Shown here one piece after another: positions 35,591 to 44,697 of a DNA stretch of 64,000 nt. Source of the stretch: Anabaena sp. FACHB-1237 (GTDB taxonomy: Bacteria > Cyanobacteriota > Cyanobacteriia > Cyanobacteriales > Nostocaceae); assembly GCF_014696225.1 (NCBI RefSeq), contig NZ_JACJPV010000003.1, positions 136,190-200,189 of the forward strand. Direction: 5' to 3'. The notes under the pieces were generated by a model, which made no database searches, had not been told where the DNA came from, and saw only the letters and a list, made by a program, of their open reading frames with translations. Each line of letters opens with the position of its first letter. Position 1 is the first letter of the stretch. A program made the position numbers and the translations under genes.

Positions 35591-35632
35591 ATTTTTATAT
35601 CAAGATATGTTTATGTTTGTCTAGTGTTTCAG

Positions 35633-35700
35633 TTCTCAGGTGCGTCAGAATGCTTACTTTTAAATAAGCTAATTTTTGATATCTGACGCACCCTACTAAT
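35633..35700. repeat. Hairpin element related to the TCTGACGCACC family
   Basis: The arms are GGTGCGTCAGA (about 35639-35649) and TATCTGACGCACCCTACTAA. The loop (TGCTTACTTTTAAATAAGCT) is itself partly palindromic. It lies between two minus-strand genes. Confidence 0.7.
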
Positions 35701-35724
35701 AATGAATGTGTGTTAATTTTCCAC

Positions 35725-36519
35725 TTACTTCTTCACAACATTTAAACGTTGCGTGATAATTGTCATATTTTCCCCCCGACGAATTACGGCGGAAATCCAT
35801 TGACTACCAGGTGTAGATGGTGCGCGTCCAACTTTAAACAGTCCACCAGCATCGAGGAAGGTTAAATTAGCCATTGTGGGATTAAGTAGCTTTGTAGGTT
35901 TAATAGGTTCTTCTAAAGCAGCACCTAATAACATATCGTCTCCTAAAGGTTCTTCCACAATCGCATCAAAGATATATTTCTCTCCTACTTTGACCTGCTG
36001 TGGTAGTTTGATTTCTACTTTAGGAGGTTTACTACCCATAGTTAGTTCAGTACGTTCTAAGAGAATGTCTTGACGGACAATTTTCGTTCCAGAAATGCGT
36101 TGACGTGATTTAATGGTTGATTTTAGTTTAAAATCGTTAGATTTAGAAGGTACACCTGTGATATTTGTTATAGTTTCCGCTACAATGCTATTACCTTCAG
36201 ATTTCCAAGATTCTAACTTTGTGCTGTACTGTAATTGAGGGTAACGCTTCCATAATGCTGTTAAGGCTTGTTCCATAGATTTACGGTTTAAACCATCGCC
36301 ATGAGCAAAATTATTGCTGTAAAATTGCATTACACCTCTAACGTTACCTTCACTGGCTGCTTTGTCAATCTGAGTTAATAGCTTAGTGATTTCTGCAGGA
36401 GAGTTCTGAGGTTTAGCTTCTGCAATGGGTAGACTAATAGTCAGCAACAAGGAAATAAGGGAAAGACCAAATGGTAAAGTTTTGTTACGTTTGATTAATA
36501 AATTGGTAATTTTAGGCAT
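35725..36519 (-). CDS. Exported NTF2-like (SnoaL-fold) protein
   Basis: The 264-residue protein has a signal peptide (about 14-35, ending AEAK). An NTF2-like cone follows (about 43-150; ITKLLTQIDKAASEGNVRGV, MQFYSNNFAHGDGLNRKSME, RYPQLQYSTKLESWKSEGNS). A C-terminal beta domain of about 100 residues includes KVGEKYIFDAIVEEPLGDDM. No catalytic residues can be assigned. The function is unknown; relatives are periplasmic cyanobacterial proteins. Its start lies 76 bases from divergent murG. Confidence 0.7.
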   Translation of the reverse strand: MPKITNLLIKRNKTLPFGLSLISLLLTISLPIAEAKPQNSPAEITKLLTQIDKAASEGNVRGVMQFYSNNFAHGDGLNRKSMEQALTALWKRYPQLQYSTKLESWKSEGNSIVAETITNITGVPSKSNDFKLKSTIKSRQRISGTKIVRQDILLERTELTMGSKPPKVEIKLPQQVKVGEKYIFDAIVEEPLGDDMLLGAALEEPIKPTKLLNPTMANLTFLDAGGLFKVGRAPSTPGSQWISAVIRRGENMTIITQRLNVVKK

Positions 36520-36595
36520 TAGTCACAGTTTAGTGATTTAAGGTAGGGAATTTGTTTTATCTTAATGAAGCTAGGCGATAAATGGTATAGCTTTC

Positions 36596-37666
36596 ATGAT
36601 AAATGCAAAAAAAATTAAATTACTTATAGCAGCTAGTGGTACAGGTGGACATTTATTTCCGGCCATTGCCCTAGCGGAAAAACTTTCTGACTATGATATT
36701 CAATGGTTGGGTGTTCCCCATCGCTTAGAAACTGAACTTAAACTTCCATATACGTTAAATATTATTGATGTGGAAGGTTTTCAACAAGGTTTAAGTTTAG
36801 CTTCTTTGAGAACTTTATTCAAGTTAATTAGGGGAATTTTAACAGTAAGAAAACTTATTAAACGCGAAAATTTTCAAGCTGTATTCACCACTGGTGGATA
36901 TATTGCAGGTCCAACTATATTAGCTGCGCGTTCTTTGGGTTTACCCGTGATATTTCACGAGTCTAACGCTTTACCAGGTAAAGTAACTCGTTTTTTTGGT
37001 CCTTGGTGTGATACAGTAGCGATTGGGTTTGAGGTTACTAGTCAATATTTACCCAAAACAAAAACTGTTTGTTTAGGTACTCCTGTGCGATCGCAATTTC
37101 TAGCAGAAAGTCAGGATCACCAGCTAGACTTACCTATTCCCGATGGTGTTCCCTTAATAGTGGTTTTTGGCGGAAGTCAAGGTGCAGTAGCTATAAATAA
37201 GCTGGTGCGAGAATCAGCACAATCATGGTTTGATGCAGGTGCTTATATTGTGCATTTAACAGGAGATAAAGATCCTGATATGAACAGCTTACAGCATCCC
37301 CAATATATCGCCTTACCATTTTATGATCAAATGGCGGGTTTATTGAAAAGAGCTAATTTAGCTATTAGTAGATCCGGTGCTGGTAGTTTAACAGAATTAG
37401 CGGTATGTGGTACACCTGCGATTTTAATACCCTATCCTTTTGCGGCGGAGGATCATCAAAGTTATAATGCAGCAGTATTTAGTCAAGCAGGGGCGGCTAT
37501 AACTTGTAAACAATTGGAATTAAGTAAAGATATATTAACAGAAACAGTTTTAAGACTACTGAAATCACCTACAGAATTAACACAAATGGGAGAGAGAGCA
37601 AAAGCGATCGCTATTCCTGATAGTGCAGAAAGACTAGCATCTTTAGTGAGAAAAATCCTAGAATAA
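36596..37666 (+). CDS. murG: UDP-GlcNAc:undecaprenyl-PP-MurNAc-pentapeptide GlcNAc transferase
   Basis: The 356-residue GT-B enzyme makes lipid II at the inner face of the membrane. The family loops are AASGTGGHLFPAIALAEKL, TTGGYIAGPTILAARSLGLP, VIFHESNALPGKVTRF, VFGGSQGAVAINKLV and RSGAGSLTELAVCGTPAILI, followed by a C-terminal DHQSYNA block. It is full length and starts MINAKKIKLL at ATG 36596. It is not in a mur/dcw cluster here, which is normal for cyanobacteria. Confidence 0.96.
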   Translation: MINAKKIKLLIAASGTGGHLFPAIALAEKLSDYDIQWLGVPHRLETELKLPYTLNIIDVEGFQQGLSLASLRTLFKLIRGILTVRKLIKRENFQAVFTTGGYIAGPTILAARSLGLPVIFHESNALPGKVTRFFGPWCDTVAIGFEVTSQYLPKTKTVCLGTPVRSQFLAESQDHQLDLPIPDGVPLIVVFGGSQGAVAINKLVRESAQSWFDAGAYIVHLTGDKDPDMNSLQHPQYIALPFYDQMAGLLKRANLAISRSGAGSLTELAVCGTPAILIPYPFAAEDHQSYNAAVFSQAGAAITCKQLELSKDILTETVLRLLKSPTELTQMGERAKAIAIPDSAERLASLVRKILE

Positions 37667-37733
37667 ACCATTGGGGATCAAAAATGTTATCATAATTTAA
37701 TAGATAACATGATTCTCATTGAGGTAAGTACAA

Positions 37734-38171
37734 ATGTTCAGGGGTAGATCAAGAAAAAAGGGTAATTATTATCCAATAATGGCTGCATTAATTGTTATCT
37801 TTGTAGGACATTCAACTATTGATTCAAGTTTTACTAATGAGACGCAAAAAACCCTAGCATTATCTCAAAATACTAACAATATAGATGCCAAAAAAGCCCT
37901 AGAATTAGTTTGGAGTATTCCCCAAATAAGGAAAAAAGCGCGAGAAATTGAAAAACTTTCTCAAGGTACAATTAGAGTTAGCATTGCTGTGGATAGTTCT
38001 CCTAGTGCTGAACAACCATATTATGTGATTAAAACATTAGAAAATCATGCAGATAATAGTACCATTCCTATTTATTGGTTGCGGGTATTTCATTCTGGTA
38101 AAATAGAGGCTTTAGACATTGTTAATAATCAATATATACCTGTGGAAAAATGGCATCCTGATGGTAGATAA
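37734..38171 (+). CDS. Exported or membrane-anchored small protein, unknown function
   Basis: The 145-residue protein has a basic start (MFRGRSRKKG) and one hydrophobic segment (about 14-27), followed by a soluble domain: ALELVWSIPQIRKKAREIEK, VSIAVDSSPSAEQPYYVIKT, WLRVFHSGKIEALDI, IPVEKWHPDGR. The pattern is alpha then a small beta sheet. Similar lone domains occur in cyanobacterial secreted proteins, but no name is recalled. It has an independent start 67 bases after murG. Confidence 0.6.
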   Translation: MFRGRSRKKGNYYPIMAALIVIFVGHSTIDSSFTNETQKTLALSQNTNNIDAKKALELVWSIPQIRKKAREIEKLSQGTIRVSIAVDSSPSAEQPYYVIKTLENHADNSTIPIYWLRVFHSGKIEALDIVNNQYIPVEKWHPDGR

Positions 38172-38250
38172 ATAGGGTGAAAAACAATACTCCTATATTA
38201 ATTTAGATGATACTGTTTATCATAATTTAGCAACAGATAATCAAAAATAG

Positions 38251-38961
38251 ATGATAATTAAAAAAAATGTGATGATTTCCATAATTATTCCCACCTTAAA
38301 TGAAGCTGAAAATATTGCCACAATTGTCAAAGTAATTAATCATAGTAACTCTACCAATACTATGGAAATGATCATAGTTGATGGAGGTTCACAAGATGAT
38401 ACGGTAAAAATAGCCGAATCTTTAAATATCAAATTACCCCTAAAAGTGATTAATTCTGCTCCCGGCCGTGCCATGCAAATGAATAATGGTGCTATAATTG
38501 CTCAAGGTGAAATTTTATTATTTCTCCATGCTGATACTCTATTACCAAATAATTTTGCAGAAATGATCCTTAGCTGTATGCAAAAATCGGGAATAGTCGC
38601 TGGTGCTTTTACTTTGAAAATAGATAGCAATAATTGGGGTTTACGTTTAGTAGAATGGGGTGTAAAATGGCGATCGCTATTTTTGCAATTACCCTATGGA
38701 GATCAAGCTATTTTCATGAAAAAAGATACATTTAACCAAGTTGGTAAATTTCCTGAACTTCCCATCATGGAAGATTTTGAAATTATCAAAAGATTAAAAA
38801 AAATGGGAAAAATAGCAATTATATCTGATCCGGTAATTACCTCATCAAGAAGATGGTTAAAAAAAGGTATATTCCACACTACAATATTAAATCAAATCAT
38901 CATTATTGCCTATGTATTAGGAATTTCTCCCGCAACAATTGTAAAATGGTATAGATCCTAG
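38251..38961 (+). CDS. TIGR04283-type family 2 glycosyltransferase
   Basis: The 236-residue GT-A enzyme has SIIIPTLNEAENIATIV, a nucleotide-binding IVDGGSQDDT, a metal-binding HADT in LLFLHADTLLP, and YGDQAIFMKKDTFNQVGKFP with an acceptor loop PIMEDFEI. A C-terminal hydrophobic helix may touch the membrane. TIGR04283 members often lie beside arsenosugar or DUF2064 genes; here they are replaced by TVP38 and MerA-like genes. The substrate is unknown. A 33-bp palindrome overlaps its stop codon region. Confidence 0.85.
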   Translation: MIIKKNVMISIIIPTLNEAENIATIVKVINHSNSTNTMEMIIVDGGSQDDTVKIAESLNIKLPLKVINSAPGRAMQMNNGAIIAQGEILLFLHADTLLPNNFAEMILSCMQKSGIVAGAFTLKIDSNNWGLRLVEWGVKWRSLFLQLPYGDQAIFMKKDTFNQVGKFPELPIMEDFEIIKRLKKMGKIAIISDPVITSSRRWLKKGIFHTTILNQIIIIAYVLGISPATIVKWYRS

Positions 38962-38992
38962 ATCCCCGACTTCTTTAAGAAGTCGGGGATCT
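38960..38992. repeat. 33-bp perfect palindrome after the glycosyltransferase
   Basis: The half-site is AGATCCCCGACTTCTT with its perfect complement. It begins at the last bases of the stop codon, so the coding sequence and the repeat touch. It fits a terminator or attenuator between cotranscribed genes. Confidence 0.9.
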
Positions 38993-39033
38993 GAATCTAA
39001 TCTATTAATCTATCACCACTAGCACATTAAATT

Positions 39034-39654
39034 ATGAACTACATACAACAACTATTAATAAATACCTTAGAATGGATTAATAATTTAGGTATAATTGGGG
39101 GAATAGCATTTATTAGTTTATATATTATTGCCACAATTACCATTTTACCCGGTTTAATTTTAACATTAGGTGCAGGAGTAATATTTGGAGTAATTTGGGG
39201 ATCTATATATGTCTTTATTGGTGCTACCATAGGGGCTGTATTTGCATTTTTAATAGGACGTTATTTAGCCAGAAATTGGGTAAAATCAAAAATATCTACT
39301 TATAAAAAATTTGCGGCTATAGATCATGCAATAGGTAAAGAAGGATTCAAAATAGTCTTTTTAACCAGACTTTCTCCCCTATTTCCTTTTAATATCTTAA
39401 ACTATGCTTTAGGTATTACTAGTGTTTCCTTAAAAGATTATTTTCTAGCTTCTGTAGGGATGATACCAGGAACAATTATGTATGTTTATCTTGGTTCATT
39501 AGCAGGTAATTTAGCATTAATTGGTACTGCTAATCAACCTAGTAATTCTACTATTCAATGGGTATTAAAAATTATTGGTTTCATAGCAACATTGATAGTA
39601 ACAATTTATGTAACAAAGATAGCTAAAAAAGCGTTAGAAACAATTGATAATTGA
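39034..39654 (+). CDS. TVP38/TMEM64 (VTT domain) membrane protein
   Basis: The 206-residue protein has about five membrane segments and the VTT core: ITILPGLILTLGAGVIFGVI, GSIYVFIGATIGAVFAFLIG, RYLARNWV, KIVFLTRLSPLFPFNILNYA, VSLKDYFLASVGMIPGTIMY. It belongs to the DedA-related scramblase/transporter superfamily. In cyanobacteria it is frequently paired with the MerA-like reductase that follows. A role in membrane lipid or metal handling is inferred. Confidence 0.9.
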   Translation: MNYIQQLLINTLEWINNLGIIGGIAFISLYIIATITILPGLILTLGAGVIFGVIWGSIYVFIGATIGAVFAFLIGRYLARNWVKSKISTYKKFAAIDHAIGKEGFKIVFLTRLSPLFPFNILNYALGITSVSLKDYFLASVGMIPGTIMYVYLGSLAGNLALIGTANQPSNSTIQWVLKIIGFIATLIVTIYVTKIAKKALETIDN

Positions 39655-39668
39655 TATTAAAAAACTAA

Positions 39669-39701
39669 AGATACCCGACTTCTTTAAGAAGTCGGGTATC
39701 T
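39669..39701. repeat. 33-bp perfect palindrome (GATACCC variant)
   Basis: The half-site is AGATACCCGACTTCTT. It lies between the VTT gene and the MerA-like gene. With the copy at 38960, each junction of this three-gene series carries one such hairpin. Confidence 0.9.
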
Positions 39702-39726
39702 AACTAACTACAAAAGGTGAAAAGAA

Positions 39727-41280
39727 ATGACTAATTCAGAATATGAGAGAATTATAGTTAGGCCAACAGATGAATATAATCAAAAATTGGTACAAAATAC
39801 CCATCCAGAAACATGGATCAATCCGCAACCAGTAGAATGTTATGATTTAGTTATTATCGGTGCGGGAGTTGCTGGTTTAGTAGTTGCTGCTGGTGCTGCG
39901 GGTTTAGGTATAGGATTAAAAATAGCATTAATAGAAAAACATTTAATGGGAGGAGACTGTTTAAATTTTGGTTGTATTCCTTCTAAAAGTTTAATTCGTT
40001 CTTCTCGTGTTATTGGAGAAATTTGGAAAAGTAAAGATTTAGGAATGAATATATCCCCTATTTCTCGCAAAATTGATGTTGATTTTGCCTCAGTTATGGC
40101 TAGAATGAGAAAAATTAGGGCTAATATTAGTGAAAATGATTCGGTGCAAAGATTTAAAAAATTAGGTGTGGATGTTTTTTTAGGATCGGGTAAATTTATT
40201 AATCAAAATACTATTGAAGTTAGTGGTAAAAAACTCAAGTTTAAAAAAGCAGTCATAGCTACTGGTGCGCGGGCTAAAAAACCTGATATTCGCGGTATTG
40301 AAGAAGTGGGATATTTAACTAATGAAAGTGTTTTTTCTTTGATTCAAAAACCAGATAAATTAGCAGTTATTGGTGGTGGACCTATTGGTTGTGAACTCGC
40401 GCAGGTGTTTAGAAGGTTAGGTTGTGAAGTTACTTTATTTCATCGTGGTTCACATATTTTAAATAAAGAAGATCCCCAAGCAGCAGCAATTTTACAAGAA
40501 GTATTAGTTAAGGAAGGTATCCGCTTAGTTTTAAACTGTAAAATAGAAGAAGTTGTCAAGGTTACTGAAGGTAAAAGATTGTATTTTAGTAGCAATGAAG
40601 ATCGAGATTCTATTACGGTTGATGAGATTTTAGTGGGAGTGGGAAGAACACCAAATGTAGAAGATTTGGATTTAGAAAATGTGGGAGTTGCATATAATGA
40701 ACAGGGGGTAATAGTTAATAATTATTTGCAAACTACTAACCCGAAAATTTATGCAGCAGGGGATATCTGCATGAGTTGGAAATTTACCCATGCGGCCGAT
40801 GCAGCAGCAAGAATAGTGATTAAAAATGCTTTATTTTCACCTTTTGGAATTGGTAAATCTCGGTTTAGTGATTTAATTATTCCTTGGGTAACTTATACAG
40901 ATCCCGAAATTTCCCATGTGGGAATTTATCCAAGTGATGCGAAAAAATTAGGGTTAGAAATAGAGACAATAAAGATTAATTTTAGTACAATAGATAGAGC
41001 GATCGCTGATAGTGAAGAATTTGGTTTTTTAAAAATTTATCATCGAAAAGGTAGCGATGAAATTTTAGGCGCTACCATAGTTGCCAGTCATGCTGGAGAA
41101 ATAATTTCCCAGCTAACCACCGCTATGGTTAATAAAATAGGATTAAGTCAACTTAGTAGCGTAATTTATCCCTATCCAACCCAAGCAGAAGCAATTAAAA
41201 AAGCAGCAGACGCTTATCGTCGCACTTTATTAACAGATAAAACTAAACAATTACTGGGATTTTTACATAAGTTATCTTAA
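39727..41280 (+). CDS. MerA-like FAD-dependent pyridine nucleotide-disulfide oxidoreductase
   Basis: The 517-residue protein has the class I flavin disulfide reductase layout: FAD site DLVIIGAGVAGLVVAAGAAG, redox pair in GGDCLNFGCIPSKSLIRSS, NAD(P) site LAVIGGGPIGCELAQVFRRL, second FAD block TTNPKIYAAGDICMSWKFTH, and the dimer domain with a His-Glu-like ending (YPYPTQAEAIKKAADAYRR). It lacks the N-terminal heavy-metal domain and the C-terminal Cys pair of true mercuric reductase, so mercury reduction is doubtful. Pairing with a VTT protein is a recurring cyanobacterial arrangement. Confidence 0.9.
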   Translation: MTNSEYERIIVRPTDEYNQKLVQNTHPETWINPQPVECYDLVIIGAGVAGLVVAAGAAGLGIGLKIALIEKHLMGGDCLNFGCIPSKSLIRSSRVIGEIWKSKDLGMNISPISRKIDVDFASVMARMRKIRANISENDSVQRFKKLGVDVFLGSGKFINQNTIEVSGKKLKFKKAVIATGARAKKPDIRGIEEVGYLTNESVFSLIQKPDKLAVIGGGPIGCELAQVFRRLGCEVTLFHRGSHILNKEDPQAAAILQEVLVKEGIRLVLNCKIEEVVKVTEGKRLYFSSNEDRDSITVDEILVGVGRTPNVEDLDLENVGVAYNEQGVIVNNYLQTTNPKIYAAGDICMSWKFTHAADAAARIVIKNALFSPFGIGKSRFSDLIIPWVTYTDPEISHVGIYPSDAKKLGLEIETIKINFSTIDRAIADSEEFGFLKIYHRKGSDEILGATIVASHAGEIISQLTTAMVNKIGLSQLSSVIYPYPTQAEAIKKAADAYRRTLLTDKTKQLLGFLHKLS

Positions 41281-41360
41281 TTTATCTTAATTTATCTTAC
41301 ACTTTAGCTGCACATCAGCTTAGTAAATCGAACTGTTAAATTTTAGTTAATTAAATTATG

Positions 41361-41384
41361 GTGCGTTATACTAATATAACGCAC
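41361..41384. terminator. Hairpin between convergent genes
   Basis: GTGCGTTATACTAATATAAC followed by GCAC forms a 9-10-bp stem with a small loop, followed on the plus strand by GCAAAAATT. It lies between the convergent reductase and DUF697 genes and could serve both. Confidence 0.55.
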
Positions 41385-41391
41385 GCAAAAA

Positions 41392-42816
41392 TTAACTAAC
41401 AACTTCAACGGTTTTAGTTTCTGGTAATAACCGTTTTACACTTTGTTTAACAAAAGTTTCCAAAACAGCTAACTTCTGATTTTGTTGGAAAACATTTTGC
41501 AAAATTCCCTTGAGTTGTTCCAAGTTTAAACCATTTCCTGTTGCTATTGCTATTTCCTGCTGTTCAAAATATGCAACTAAACTTAAACCCGCAATTCGAG
41601 TCAAATAAGCTGCACTTACTCCTTCCACTAATCCCCCAGCTATAAACGTGATAGCATTAGTTTTGAGAATACCTGTAACTGCTCTGGTGGATAATTCAAC
41701 TAATCCTAATTTTGCCATACTAGTTCCCATTGTTCCCGCAATAGTTTGGGCCTGTTCTAGGGAAAATTTTTGTTGATAAATGTTTCCTAAATCCATTACC
41801 ATTTGTCCAGTAATGGCCGCAGTTGCTAATATATCTAATGCAGGAATGGGGTTAGCAAATGCAGCCGCCGCAGCTATCCATTGATATTGTTCAATAATCG
41901 GATTTGCGCGATCGCTCCGCACTTGATTTAAACTATTCTTAGCTGCATTTTTTAGTAGTAAAACTTTCCGCATCGTAGTTTTACAAACTAACTGTTCTCG
42001 CTGTTCTGTGCAAATAATTGATAATTGTTCCGTCAACTGTTGCATATCAGAACTTGGTTTTTCTATCCATTCTTGCACAGTGGTATCATCATTATATTTT
42101 CGCACTTTTACAGGTACAGGATCAGCCGCAATACTAACTACATTATTACCAACTCGACCTTTTAAAGATTGTAAAATAGTAGCGCGTTCATCTATCATAT
42201 ATTGGTCTTGTTTATTGAAAACCAATAAAGTAGATTGTTTAGTTTTTTGCAATTGTTCCCAAACTTTAAATTCTGAATCAGTCAAATCTCCATTAGTTAA
42301 AAACAACACAAAATCAGATTTTTGCATTGTTAATAATGTTGCTAATTCACAATTCTCTTGCAAGTCTGTAAATAAAGATGCAGTTTCTTGAAAATGCCAA
42401 GACTTGTTGATCTCAACATCATGCAGATTTTGAATAACTTTACTTTTACCTACAGACTTACCACCAGTAACAGCAATATTTAACTCCTGTCTATTTAGTT
42501 CTAATGGTAACTGAACCACTTCCTCTTTAAAAGTAGTTATAGCTGGATGATTGACAGATTCCTGTGCTAATTGATTAATGATAATGTTAGTTTGAGCGAT
42601 CGCCTTTTCCACCGCTTCCCGATTTATAATCATATCATCTGGAGTAGGTGTACCATGATGATTTTGTTTCCATAACCACAAACTACCACCCACAACTACC
42701 GCACCTAATAGGCTAAATTCTCCCACATTAGCCAGGGTATCATACCAACTATCTAACATCCACAGGGAAAAAGACAAACCCAGTCCTCCCACTAATATTG
42801 GTTTATGTAACTTCAC
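41392..42816 (-). CDS. P-loop GTPase-like protein with DUF697 domain
   Basis: The 474-residue protein has two N-terminal hydrophobic helices (about 8-24 and 32-50). A GTPase-like domain follows, with P-loop AVTGGKSVGKSK, a switch/Walker-B-like SDFVLFLTNGDLTD and G4 motif FNKQD. Residues about 300-450 form a DUF697 domain of Ala/Ile-rich helices (WIAAAAAFANPIPALDILAT, MGTSMAKLGLVELSTRA). Such proteins are dynamin/Era-like and membrane associated; the cyanobacterial role is unknown. It is alone on its strand. Confidence 0.85.
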   Translation of the reverse strand: MKLHKPILVGGLGLSFSLWMLDSWYDTLANVGEFSLLGAVVVGGSLWLWKQNHHGTPTPDDMIINREAVEKAIAQTNIIINQLAQESVNHPAITTFKEEVVQLPLELNRQELNIAVTGGKSVGKSKVIQNLHDVEINKSWHFQETASLFTDLQENCELATLLTMQKSDFVLFLTNGDLTDSEFKVWEQLQKTKQSTLLVFNKQDQYMIDERATILQSLKGRVGNNVVSIAADPVPVKVRKYNDDTTVQEWIEKPSSDMQQLTEQLSIICTEQREQLVCKTTMRKVLLLKNAAKNSLNQVRSDRANPIIEQYQWIAAAAAFANPIPALDILATAAITGQMVMDLGNIYQQKFSLEQAQTIAGTMGTSMAKLGLVELSTRAVTGILKTNAITFIAGGLVEGVSAAYLTRIAGLSLVAYFEQQEIAIATGNGLNLEQLKGILQNVFQQNQKLAVLETFVKQSVKRLLPETKTVEVVS

Positions 42817-43047
42817 AATTTTAGTTCTCCACGTTTGTGATGATTATTCTTGGAACTAATCCAATCTTTATTTTAAAATAAAAACTACTCTTTAATGAGT
42901 GCTTGTTGATTAAATTGTTGATATTTCTTAATGGTTATGTTGGATCTTTAATTGATGGTTTTGTTTAGTTAGTGATCAAATTATTGTATTTTGGGCATTT
43001 TGTCGGCTATTATTGTACACCATTTAGATGAAATTTGCTGTATTTAT

Positions 43048-43377
43048 TTACTCTCTTTGATTTTCACGTTCCTCAATTTCCACTTCTTCTAAAGACTGTC
43101 CATGACGACTCAGAAAATTCCAAATATCACGATAAAAGAAATTATCAATAGTTTGAATATGTTGAGAAAGTAATCTATCTGTAATCATATTTGGGCGAAT
43201 ATCACAGTAATATACACCGTCAAGTGGATTTAGTTTAATGGTGTAGGCTTTAAAGTATCCTGACAAAAATGTTGTATTAATCCCATAGCGATTTTGTGGC
43301 TTTGTTTTCTTTCTTTGTACATCGTTTAAAAAAATGGCATTATCTACTGCATGATTTACCAAATCTTCTAGTTTCAT
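43048..43377 (-). CDS. Small protein downstream of the methyltransferase, possible restriction partner
   Basis: The 109-residue protein overlaps the methyltransferase C-terminal frame by four bases (ATGA), so translation is coupled. It reads MKLEDLVNHAVDNAIFLNDV, RYGINTTFLSGYFKAYTIKL, YYCDIRPNMITDRLL, WNFLSRHGQSLEEVEIEERE. No PD-(D/E)xK or HNH motif is obvious. Position suggests a cognate restriction component, a specificity helper or a truncated endonuclease. No family is recognised. Confidence 0.55.
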   Translation of the reverse strand: MKLEDLVNHAVDNAIFLNDVQRKKTKPQNRYGINTTFLSGYFKAYTIKLNPLDGVYYCDIRPNMITDRLLSQHIQTIDNFFYRDIWNFLSRHGQSLEEVEIEERENQRE

Positions 43378-44310
43378 CGAATAGACTCCCTAGGTTCTGC
43401 ATTTTTGCGATCAAAGGCGATCCATTCTTCTTTGGTCATGCGACGGACATTTTCTAATCTTTGAATTGCCCAATTATTATACTCAATATTGAGATCACAT
43501 CCCATCCAACGACGGTTAAGTTGTTCTGCAACTACAAGAGTTGTTCCTGATCCGGAAAATGGATCAATAATTAAATCTCCTTCCTGGGATGATGCAACAA
43601 CAAATTTTCTTAATAGTTCCTCTGGTTTTTGAGTTGGATGAGGTGTTGTTTCTCCCATACCATTACAAGTAGTGGGAATTTCTATAACATCTTTGGGTTT
43701 TGCACCTTTTGGGTGAGGTGTCCAGTTATGTTTCTGCTTGGGGATGAGATGGATATTTTAACGTATGTGCGCCATAATAAATTTGCACATCATCAATATT
43801 AATCTTGGTTTTTTCAGATTTACGAAAATGGATAATACTTTCATGAGAACGACCCCAATCACTACCTAAATTAGCTTTATTTTTATAATGCCAAATTAAC
43901 CAACGACAATTTTTGAAATATTTGGAAGCAGGATATTTCAAATCAGCTAATATTTCGGAAAAACCACAAATATAAAAAGAGCCTGTTGATTTGAGAATAC
44001 GTGAAACTTCAGTAATCCATTTAATTGACCATTCAATATATTTTTCTTGGTTTTCAAAGTTATCCCAGGCAGATTTTTTAATATTATAAGGTGGATCTGC
44101 AAAAACTAGATCAACGCTTTCTGATTCAATTGATTTGAGCCATTCTATTGAATTACCTTGATATATTTTCCCGTGAGGATGTGTATATTGTAATTGAAAA
44201 TCTTGGGTTAAAGGTTCTAAATTATGTTCTATTTTTGGTGATTCTACAAGTTCAAAATCTAGGAAATGTTGTATTATTTTTAATGTACTATTAGAATTGT
44301 TCAATGTCAT
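43374..44310 (-). pseudogene. Beta-class DNA methyltransferase, split by a one-base frameshift
   Basis: The upstream frame (43726-44310, 194 residues) carries motif IV DPPYN (72-76) in LVFADPPYNIKKSAWDNF and ends early at TAA. Reading continues in another frame through KQKHNWTPHPKGAKPKDVIE and IPTTCNGMGETTPHPTQKPE to motif I DPFSGSGTTLVVAEQLNRRW, ending at 43374. The switch maps to a GGGG run (43740-43743): with three G instead of four the frame is continuous (HPKQKHNW). Motif order IV before I marks a beta-class N6-adenine or N4-cytosine enzyme. The lesion could be real, phase-variable or a sequencing error. Confidence 0.85.
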
Positions 44311-44356
44311 CCATCCTTGCTAATTCAATAAACAACGGTAATCAGAGTAACAAAAG

Positions 44357-44616
44357 TTAAAACTGCGTTTGAGAAGGGGTTTCTTTAACTAAACGCAGAC
44401 AATCTTCCAGATCATTACCTTGCCAAGTTTCAGCATAATGTAGTAAATCACCTGCTTTTTTACCTCGCTTAATGGGGAAATACGACGTAATAAGCGTTGA
44501 TTTATGGTGATTTTTTCCTGGATAGAGTCCAGAAAATCACTAACTAAGGAAAGTTGTTCTGGTGGTAGATGGGATATCTGTTTTTCAATTTTTTGATGTA
44601 GTTCTAAATAATTCAT
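44357..44616 (-). pseudogene. DUF2281-type antitoxin-like gene, frameshifted
   Basis: The start reads MNYLELHQKIEKQISHLPPE followed by QLSLVSDFLDSI, the usual N-terminus of DUF2281-like antitoxins. After LLRRISP the frame goes off into a non-homologous tail ending at 44389. Another frame continues sensibly as IKRGKKAGDLLHYAETWQGN, then DLEDCLRLVKETPSQTQF, to TAA at 44357. The change maps to a GGGG run at 44474-44477, and one more G would restore the frame. No toxin gene is next to it. Confidence 0.7.
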
Positions 44617-44697
44617 TTGTGCCTCGTTTTGATATAAAGAATGGGGATAATTCTATTTTATCTTTTTATTTTATAGCGATACCTTCTCCGCTTCTTC

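Noticed and set aside
39727..41280. Naming the reductase merA
   Set aside because: The heavy-metal domain and C-terminal cysteine pair required for mercury reduction are absent.
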